From contig JAWXCG010000021.1 in NCBI GenBank assembly GCA_034440555.1, positions 1 to 11,164 of the forward strand: a DNA stretch of 11,164 bases, read 5' to 3'. Origin of the DNA: 0-14-3-00-62-12 sp034440555 (GTDB taxonomy: Bacteria > Pseudomonadota > Gammaproteobacteria > Xanthomonadales > Ahniellaceae). The notes beneath the pieces are model-generated. The model was given only the letters and a program-made list of their open reading frames with translations, had not been told where the DNA came from and searched no databases. The stretch's first letter is position 1. The number at the start of each line of letters is the position of its first letter. A program made the translations under genes and the position numbers. Of this stretch, positions 6,606 through 11,164 are shown one piece after another.

Positions 6606-7001
6606 ATGCGTCACTACGAAATCGTGTTCCTCGTCCACCCGGACCAGAGCGAACAAGTTCCCGCGATGATCGAGCGTTACAAAACGCTGGTCGAAGGGGA
6701 TAGCGGCAAGATTCACCGTTTCGAAGATTGGGGTCGTCGCGCTTTGGCGTATCCAATCCAGAACCTGGCGAAAGCGCACTATGTAATGTTGAACATTGAA
6801 TGTAGTCAGCCCGTACTTACCGAATTGCAATCCTCGTTCCGCTTTAACGACGCTGTGCTGCGACACCTGATCACGGTCCGCGAAGATGCCGTTACCGAAA
6901 TCTCGATCATTGCGAAGATGAAGGATGAGAAACCCGAACGTCGTCGCCGCGACGATGAAACCGGATTCTCAGATTCTGAATTCAACGACGCAGCAGCCTG
7001 A
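6606..7001 (+). CDS. rpsF: 30S ribosomal protein S6
   Basis: Component of the 30S platform that binds 16S rRNA together with S18. The 131-residue product begins MRHYEIVFLVHPDQSEQV and contains WGRRALAYPIQ and KAHYVMLNIE, classic S6 sequence, and FRFNDAVLRHL before a charged, acidic/basic disordered tail (KPERRRRDDE...). The start has AAGAGGAG 5 nt upstream. A second, out-of-frame ATG with its own perfect AGGAGG lies 19 nt before it (see the small overlapping frame). First gene of the rpsF-rpsR-rplI operon; rpsR begins 19 bp after its stop. Confidence 0.98.
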   Translation: MRHYEIVFLVHPDQSEQVPAMIERYKTLVEGDSGKIHRFEDWGRRALAYPIQNLAKAHYVMLNIECSQPVLTELQSSFRFNDAVLRHLITVREDAVTEISIIAKMKDEKPERRRRDDETGFSDSEFNDAAA

Positions 7002-7020
7002 TCAGGACGAGGAATAGAAC

Positions 7021-7254
7021 ATGTCTAAATTTTTCCGCCGCAAAAAGTTCTGCCGATTCACCGCCGAGGGCGTGACCGAGATCGATTACAAAGATCTCAA
7101 CACGCTGCGTCAATACCTCACGGAGACCGGCAAGATCGTGCCTTCCCGCATCACCGGTACCAAAGCGCGTTTTCAGCGCCAGTTGACGACCGCCATCAAG
7201 CGTGCGCGTTTCCTGTCGCTGCTGCCGTACTGCGACAACCACACCGGACGCTGA
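7021..7254 (+). CDS. rpsR: 30S ribosomal protein S18
   Basis: Small-subunit protein that heterodimerises with S6 on the 30S platform. The 77-residue, basic product shows the S18 pattern FFRRKKFCRF at the N-terminus, IDYKDLNTLRQYLTETGKI in the middle, and PSRITGTKARFQRQLTTAIKRARFLSLLPY near the C-terminus. Ribosome binding site GAGGAA is 6 nt upstream of the ATG. Between rpsF and rplI in the usual gammaproteobacterial order (priB, often between rpsF and rpsR in enterobacteria, is absent). Confidence 0.98.
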   Translation: MSKFFRRKKFCRFTAEGVTEIDYKDLNTLRQYLTETGKIVPSRITGTKARFQRQLTTAIKRARFLSLLPYCDNHTGR

Positions 7255-7267
7255 GGAGCACATCAAC

Positions 7268-7717
7268 ATGGAACTAATACTGGTTCAGAAAGTTAAAAAC
7301 CTTGGAGCCCTCGGCGACAAGGTCAATGTAAAACCCGGTTACGGCCGGAATTATCTTGTCCCACAAGGCAAAGCAGTTTTTGCCACTGTCGGCAACATTG
7401 CGGATTTCGAGAAGCGCCGCTCTGAGTTTGAAGCCAAGGCCACAGGCCAGCTTTCGGACGCCAGCGCACGCCAGGAAAGACTCGAGTCTGCAGTGGTCAC
7501 CATTCGCGCCAATGCCAGCACGGAAGGCAAGCTCTACGGTTCGGTCGGTCCGCGTGATATCTCCGAAGCCTTCACCGCAGCGGGTTTTCCGCTGTCGAAG
7601 TCCGAGGTGATTCTCAAGGATGGTCCGCTCCGTCGTACCGGTGAACACGAGGTCCATGTCGCACTGCATGCCGATGTGCATTGCACTGTGAAGGTCAACG
7701 TGTTGCCAGAGAGCTGA
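7268..7717 (+). CDS. rplI: 50S ribosomal protein L9
   Basis: Large-subunit protein at the base of the L1 stalk. From the ATG at 7268 the product is 149 residues, the same as E. coli L9, and opens with the L9 start MELILVQKVKNLGALGDKV followed by NVKPGYGRNYLVPQGKA, which fits the L9 signature. The middle is a long connecting helix and the end carries the C-terminal rRNA-binding domain (KLYGSVGPRDISEAF...). The frame is open upstream to 7202, but that part overlaps rpsR and has no ribosome binding site; GAGGAG overlapping the rpsR stop serves the 7268 start. Last gene of the operon, followed by an intrinsic terminator. Confidence 0.98.
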   Translation: MELILVQKVKNLGALGDKVNVKPGYGRNYLVPQGKAVFATVGNIADFEKRRSEFEAKATGQLSDASARQERLESAVVTIRANASTEGKLYGSVGPRDISEAFTAAGFPLSKSEVILKDGPLRRTGEHEVHVALHADVHCTVKVNVLPES

Positions 7718-7775
7718 AGGCGGAATAAACCAGCCGGCTTTCTTGGCCCGGTTGTGCTGCTTCAGGGAAATTTAA

Positions 7776-7808
7776 AGGGCACCGTTGACCCCGGTGCCCT
7801 CTTTTTTT
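7776..7808 (+). terminator. Intrinsic terminator of the rpsF-rpsR-rplI operon
   Basis: AGGGCACCG (7776-7784) pairs perfectly with CGGTGCCCT (7792-7800) across a 7-nt loop and is followed by C and seven T (7802-7808). It lies 58 bp after the rplI stop. Confidence 0.95.
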
Positions 7809-7854
7809 GTCTGCGATTTGGAATGCAAGCCGGCGCAAAGCAGCAGCTCACATA

Positions 7855-7930
7855 TGGCAGCGGCTACAGCCGCTAAGCTGCAATTATCGGCCCGCTTGGA
7901 CGAAGCATTCGCGTCTGAAGCCGCTCCCAC
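7855..7930. repeat. Pair of REP-like hairpins in opposite orientation (REPIN-like)
   Basis: A perfect hairpin AGCGGCT (7859-7865) / AGCCGCT (7868-7874) is followed by a second palindrome at 7908-7930. Read on the minus strand, the second begins GTGGGAGCGGCTTCAG, the form of REP sequences common in Xanthomonadaceae and pseudomonads, with one base spoiling the stem (GACGC instead of GCCGC). Facing orientation of two REPs 33 bp apart is the layout of a REPIN. The two sites lie between the ribosomal operon terminator and the sigma factor gene. Confidence 0.5.
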
Positions 7931-8011
7931 TAGAAAGTCGCTCGCACACCTGCACAGTGCGCATCGTGCAATGTGAAATGCTCGCCGTGTAGCCACGCGC
8001 TCGAGGCCGAC

Positions 8012-8587
8012 ATGCAACCGAACGAACTGGAAACTACCCATCAACTGGTGGAACGCATCCGGGTCGGTGATACCAGTGCGCGGGATACGTTGATCCGCCG
8101 CTATCTGCAGCCACTCACGCGCTGGGCACACGGGCGTCCGCCGGGGTCAGCCCGCGACTTGAGTGAAACCGCCGACCTGGTTCAAGCAACGCTGATGCGT
8201 GCGTTCCAGTCGCTGCCGGCGTTTCAGGTACATGGAGAAGGCGCGTTCTATGGTTACCTGCGCCACATTATGAGCAATATTCTGAAAGATGAAATCCGGC
8301 GCGCGAGTCGCCGCCCCATGCACGACGCGCTTTCGCCGGAGGTTGCGGAATTCGACGCGCAGCCGTTTGAAAACCTGGTCAGCTTCCAAACTTTGCACGC
8401 CTACGAAACGGCGCTGCAGGCGCTGGAACCCGACCAGCGCGAGGCAGTGATCATGCGCATTGAAATGGGTCTGAGTCACGAGGAAATCGCTGTCCTCATT
8501 GATGCGTCAAGCGCCAACGCCGCGCGCATGAAGATATCGCGTGCCCTGGCGCGCCTGGCGGAGCTGATGAATGACCACCGCGACTGA
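8012..8587 (+). CDS. ECF-type sigma-70 factor linked to a Ser/Thr kinase
   Basis: Alternative RNA polymerase sigma factor of 191 residues with only regions 2 and 4. Region 2 covers about residues 23-102 (SARDTLIRRYLQPL, DLVQATLMRAF, FYGYLRHIMSNILKDEIRR). Region 4 with its helix-turn-helix covers about 132-186 (ALQALEPDQREAVIMRIEMGLSHEEIA ... ARMKISRALARL, with gaps). The stretch GRPPGSARDLSETADLV before region 2.2 is typical of ECF factors encoded next to Ser/Thr kinases, rather than those with an anti-sigma factor. The ATG at 8012 has GAGG 5 nt upstream; a GTG at 7973 would extend the protein by 13 residues without a ribosome binding site. Its end overlaps the kinase gene by 17 bp, so the two are translated together. 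No anti-sigma gene is seen. Confidence 0.9.
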   Translation: MQPNELETTHQLVERIRVGDTSARDTLIRRYLQPLTRWAHGRPPGSARDLSETADLVQATLMRAFQSLPAFQVHGEGAFYGYLRHIMSNILKDEIRRASRRPMHDALSPEVAEFDAQPFENLVSFQTLHAYETALQALEPDQREAVIMRIEMGLSHEEIAVLIDASSANAARMKISRALARLAELMNDHRD

Positions 8588-9368
8588 CGAACTGCTGCTG
8601 CGGGTCGCCGAGTCGATCGCCGAAGGTCGGCCGGTGGATTGGGATGCCGTCGCAGCCGGTGCCGACGCGGCCGCCTTGGCAAGACTGCGCGAGATCAGCG
8701 TACTTGCCGGACAGTTCAGCGTGGTCAAGGCAACCATCGAATCGAAGACACGCACCGCCGAGTGCAAGCAGCGGGTCTGGGCACAACTTGAATTGATCGA
8801 AGAAATCGGCCGTGGTAGCAGTGGTGTTGTCTATCGTGCCTACGATCCGTCGTTGCGGCGAACGGTGGCGCTCAAGCTGTGCAACCGCGATCGCGACAAT
8901 CAAGAGGGACTGTTGCGTGAAACCCAGCTGATGGCCAAAGTCGATCATGTTGGTGCACTCAAGATTCATGGTGCAGCCCTGTTTGAAGGTCAGGTCGGGT
9001 TCTGGTCGGATCTTGTCGATGGCGATTCCATTTCGCTGCGACTGGAGCGCGAGGGCCGGATTGCTGCTCAAGAGGCCAGCGCAATCGGGCTGGAGTTGTG
9101 TGCGGCGTTGGCGGCGATGCACGCGCTCGACCTGGTGCACGGCGATGTCAAAGCGCAGAATGTGATGCGGCGCGGCGATGGTCGTCACATACTGGTTGAT
9201 TTCGGCAGCAGCACACCGATCAGCGAACGCTCGCACGTATCTGGAACGCCGCTTTATCTCGCGCCGGAATTACTGCATGGCGGGCCAGCAGCGCACACGC
9301 CATTGCTTGCATCATGTGCTGACGTTGGCGGTCTCGGTCGAAATTGCTCGCCGATTTCATCGGTATGA
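8571..9368 (+). CDS. Truncated Hanks-type Ser/Thr protein kinase
   Basis: A 265-residue product containing the first two thirds of a eukaryotic-like kinase domain, presumably the partner that controls the overlapping sigma factor. Residues 1-70 are a helical N-terminal segment. The Gly-rich loop is IGRGSSGVV (79-87), the ATP lysine is Lys102 in VALKL, the helix-C Glu is probably Glu117, the catalytic loop is HGDVKAQN (190-197, HGD rather than HRD), the metal-binding motif is DFG (210-212), and APE is at 231-233. After APELLHGGP the sequence no longer matches a kinase: helix F through I are missing and the frame stops at 9366-9368. Related proteins usually go on for several hundred residues. 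It is probably a broken gene, though a small active fragment cannot be ruled out. GGAG is 7 nt upstream of the ATG. Confidence 0.82.
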   Translation: MTTATDELLLRVAESIAEGRPVDWDAVAAGADAAALARLREISVLAGQFSVVKATIESKTRTAECKQRVWAQLELIEEIGRGSSGVVYRAYDPSLRRTVALKLCNRDRDNQEGLLRETQLMAKVDHVGALKIHGAALFEGQVGFWSDLVDGDSISLRLEREGRIAAQEASAIGLELCAALAAMHALDLVHGDVKAQNVMRRGDGRHILVDFGSSTPISERSHVSGTPLYLAPELLHGGPAAHTPLLASCADVGGLGRNCSPISSV

Positions 9369-9877
9369 TTTTGCGCGCAGGTGCATGGGCCACGACGATA
9401 GCAGCCATGACGACAGGCTTGCAGCATCAGGTTCCGCACGTGGGGTGAACGGCGAACGACTGCGACGCTTCCCGTAACATGGGCACGCCAGAAATCTATC
9501 GTGCGCTTTGCGCTAGGCCTGAGCGCAGCTGATTGGCGCTGGCCCTTCGTGGAGCGAAATCGGGCCGCGTGGCGCTTTGTGGGGCACGCGCGTCCTGTGT
9601 CATCCGAATGATTACGCCTCTTCCAGGTGGTACGCGACACGCGTGCTCGACACATTGCTTCGGATTTGACGATCAAACTGAGGGTCAGCGCTAATCACGC
9701 AAGTCCCCGGCAAGGCGTCTTTCAGATTGTTGGCGGGTACTTATGAGTCGTACCGCGCCTTACTGTAGTGCGTTCAGCACCTGCGGCACTGTGCTGCCTC
9801 GCGTACAGACCAAGTATTGGATCGCGCGTAATTTATGAAATGGATCAATCCATGAATTCGACTGGAGTGCGTGCTCG
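9369..9877. other. About 510 bp without a convincing gene
   Basis: Between the truncated kinase and the FG-GAP gene no frame on either strand shows a recognisable family, a good start site and normal codon use. The open frames here (for example the minus-strand one at 9254-9676) give low-complexity, Arg/Cys-rich products that look like chance. The position right after a kinase cut within its domain suggests decayed kinase sequence or a deletion junction. No clear promoter for the downstream gene was identified, although AT-rich bases at 9820-9860 are the likeliest place. Confidence 0.5.
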
Positions 9878-11164
9878 ATGAACACGATGCGTCGCGGTTT
9901 TTGTTTGCTGGCTTTGCTTGCGGTAGTGGCGGCGCAGGGAGCGGGAGTCGCTGCACCGGACCAATCCTGGCTGGCGCAGGTCCAGCACGAGCTGGCGCAA
10001 CACGAGTACCGCGCCAGCACTCATGCCGTCGGTCTACAGGCCCCAAATCGCGCGCAGGGATTTCGCACCTACTTCAGTGACCACGGAATCCAACTGGTCG
10101 CGCGCACCGAGGCCAGCGAAGGTCTGGCTGAAATCACGCTGGCGGGCTTCGGCCGTGAGCATGAGGACAGCGCGCAAGGCATGCCTGGGATTGGCCCCGC
10201 ACAGACCGTGTCCGATGGCACCCGGGTGACACTGCACTGGCCAGGGATCAGCACGCACTATGACAATCAGTCCGAAGGCTTGCAGCAGGTGATCGCCGTG
10301 CAACAACCTCCGGCAGGAGCGGGTCGTCTGTTCGTAGCCCTGGACATTGCGGCGGCGACACTGCAAGTCAGCGCTGATGTCGCGCTGCTGCATAGCGAGG
10401 GCGCAACCTTACGCCTGCGCGCGATCGCGGCGCACGACAGCAGCGGTCGAGAACTGCCGCTGTCGCTTATCGCGAGTGACAACCACCTGCTGCTCGTCAT
10501 CGACGATCAACACGCTGAGTATCCGATCACGATCAAGACGCTGCTCAACGGTTCGGCTGATGCCCAGCTCGAGGTGAACCAGACCGATGCGGGCCTGGGC
10601 GCCAATGTCTCCGCCGCTGGCGACGTCAATGGCGACGGTTTTGCCGACGTAATCGTCGGTGCCTATCTATACGACAATGGCGAGGCCAATGAAGGCGCCG
10701 CCTTCATCTATTTTGGCGGCGCCGGGGTGTTCGACCCGGGCTTCGATGCTCAGCTCGAATCGAACCAGATCGAGGCGCGGCTGGGGTTTAGCGTTGCCGG
10801 CGTCGGCGACGTGAATGGCGACGGATTCTCCGATGTGATCGCCGGAGCACCGTTCTACGACAATGGCAATAGCGACGAAGGCGTTGCGTTCGTGTATTTC
10901 GGTGGCGCTGGAGCGTTCAACCTTATTGCCGATGCCCAGCTGGAGGCGAACCAGGATCTTGCGTTTCTCGGCCGCAGTGTGGCCGGCGCTGGCGATGTGA
11001 ATGGCGACGGCTTTGCCGATGTGATCGTCGGCGCGAATGGTTACGACAACGGCGAGAGCAACGAAGGCGCCGCCTTCGTCTATTTCGGCAGTGCCGGGGT
11101 GTTCAACACCAGCGCCGATGCGCAGCTCGAATCAAACCAGATAGATGCGGGCATTGGCCAAAGC
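9878..11164 (+). CDS. Secreted FG-GAP (integrin-alpha-like) repeat protein, 3' part outside window
   Basis: The frame is open from the ATG at 9878 to the last base, giving 429 residues of a longer protein. The N-terminus MNTMRRGFCLLALLAVVAA is a Sec signal peptide, with cleavage somewhere around residues 19-26, so it is exported to the periplasm, surface or outside. Residues about 27-228 form a beta-rich N-terminal domain ending in AEYPITIKTLL, a pattern seen before FG-GAP repeats in related secreted proteins. From residue 230 there are 62-residue repeats: QLE.NQ...GDVNGDGF.DVI.GA..YDNG...EG.AF.YFG. The DVNGDG loops at 249, 311 and 373 are calcium-binding-like motifs expected in a beta-propeller. 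The function is unknown; adhesion or surface binding is a guess. A second ATG at 9887 is also possible; GGAG lies 11 nt before 9878. Confidence 0.9.
   Translation, partial: MNTMRRGFCLLALLAVVAAQGAGVAAPDQSWLAQVQHELAQHEYRASTHAVGLQAPNRAQGFRTYFSDHGIQLVARTEASEGLAEITLAGFGREHEDSAQGMPGIGPAQTVSDGTRVTLHWPGISTHYDNQSEGLQQVIAVQQPPAGAGRLFVALDIAAATLQVSADVALLHSEGATLRLRAIAAHDSSGRELPLSLIASDNHLLLVIDDQHAEYPITIKTLLNGSADAQLEVNQTDAGLGANVSAAGDVNGDGFADVIVGAYLYDNGEANEGAAFIYFGGAGVFDPGFDAQLESNQIEARLGFSVAGVGDVNGDGFSDVIAGAPFYDNGNSDEGVAFVYFGGAGAFNLIADAQLEANQDLAFLGRSVAGAGDVNGDGFADVIVGANGYDNGESNEGAAFVYFGSAGVFNTSADAQLESNQIDAGIGQS
10565..11164 (+). repeat. 186-bp coding repeats within the FG-GAP gene
   Basis: The segment beginning CAGCT(C/G)GA recurs at 10565, 10751, 10937 and 11123, a constant spacing of 186 bp. 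The sequence encoding GDVNGDG recurs with the same spacing. Three full units and the beginning of a fourth are in the window and the array continues beyond it. Confidence 0.92.

Noticed and set aside
6451..6669. Plus-strand open frame of 72 codons before and into rpsF
   Set aside because: Overlaps rpsF out of frame, has no ribosome binding site at 6451 and starts inside an inverted repeat; the product shows no family pattern.
7202..7267. Extended start for rplI
   Set aside because: The upstream TTG start lies inside rpsR without a ribosome binding site; the ATG at 7268 gives the standard L9 N-terminus and length.
9254..9676. Minus-strand open frame of 140 codons behind the kinase
   Set aside because: Overlaps the conserved kinase APE region, composition is Arg/Cys/Ser-rich like a shadow frame, and no motif is visible.
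9774..10046. Minus-strand open frames of 86-90 codons across the FG-GAP gene start
   Set aside because: They overlap the signal peptide region of a clear secreted protein and look like shadow frames.
1..11164. tRNA, rRNA, CRISPR array or phage genes
   Set aside because: No clover-leaf pattern, rRNA segment, regularly spaced direct repeats of CRISPR type or phage protein was seen on either strand.

Overview
The window looks like chromosomal DNA of a GC-rich gammaproteobacterium, most likely in or near the Xanthomonadales/Lysobacterales. This is inferred from the asnS/IscA-type gene pair, REP-like GTGG hairpins of the kind common in Xanthomonadaceae, and a kynurenine-type aldehyde dehydrogenase next to an atypical SDR. 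No taxonomic marker such as 16S rRNA is present.

Left part (1-3852, all minus strand). Reading leftwards there is an acidic uncharacterised protein, a four-unit 17-bp tandem array, a PaiB-type FMN-binding regulator-like protein, an SDR-fold protein lacking the usual Tyr/Lys pair, an aldehyde dehydrogenase of the 2-aminomuconate/2-hydroxymuconate semialdehyde class, and a beta-carbonic anhydrase cut by the window edge. The last four are tightly spaced (gaps of 3, 95 and 10 bp) and look like one operon, perhaps for the lower kynurenine (tryptophan) route.

Middle (3853-7808). A gene-poor 510-bp stretch holds a REP-like hairpin, a 14-bp direct repeat and a 131-bp element with IS5-like terminal inverted repeats but no transposase (MITE). 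It is followed by asnS (minus) with an exact 19-bp duplication in its leader. Divergently on the plus strand lie an IscA-type Fe-S carrier, a leader with several inverted repeats, and the ribosomal protein operon rpsF-rpsR-rplI, which ends in a strong intrinsic terminator.

Right part (7809-11164, plus strand). A pair of REP-like hairpins in opposite orientation precedes an ECF-type sigma factor overlapping a Ser/Thr kinase. The kinase keeps its N-lobe, catalytic loop, DFG and APE motifs, then loses recognisable sequence and stops, so most of the C-lobe is missing. About 510 bp without a convincing gene follow. The window ends inside a secreted FG-GAP (integrin-alpha-like) repeat protein whose repeats recur with an exact 186-bp period.

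The points most worth following up are the sigma factor with its broken kinase, the 17-bp array at the operon head, the SDR with altered active site, and the small mobile or repetitive elements.
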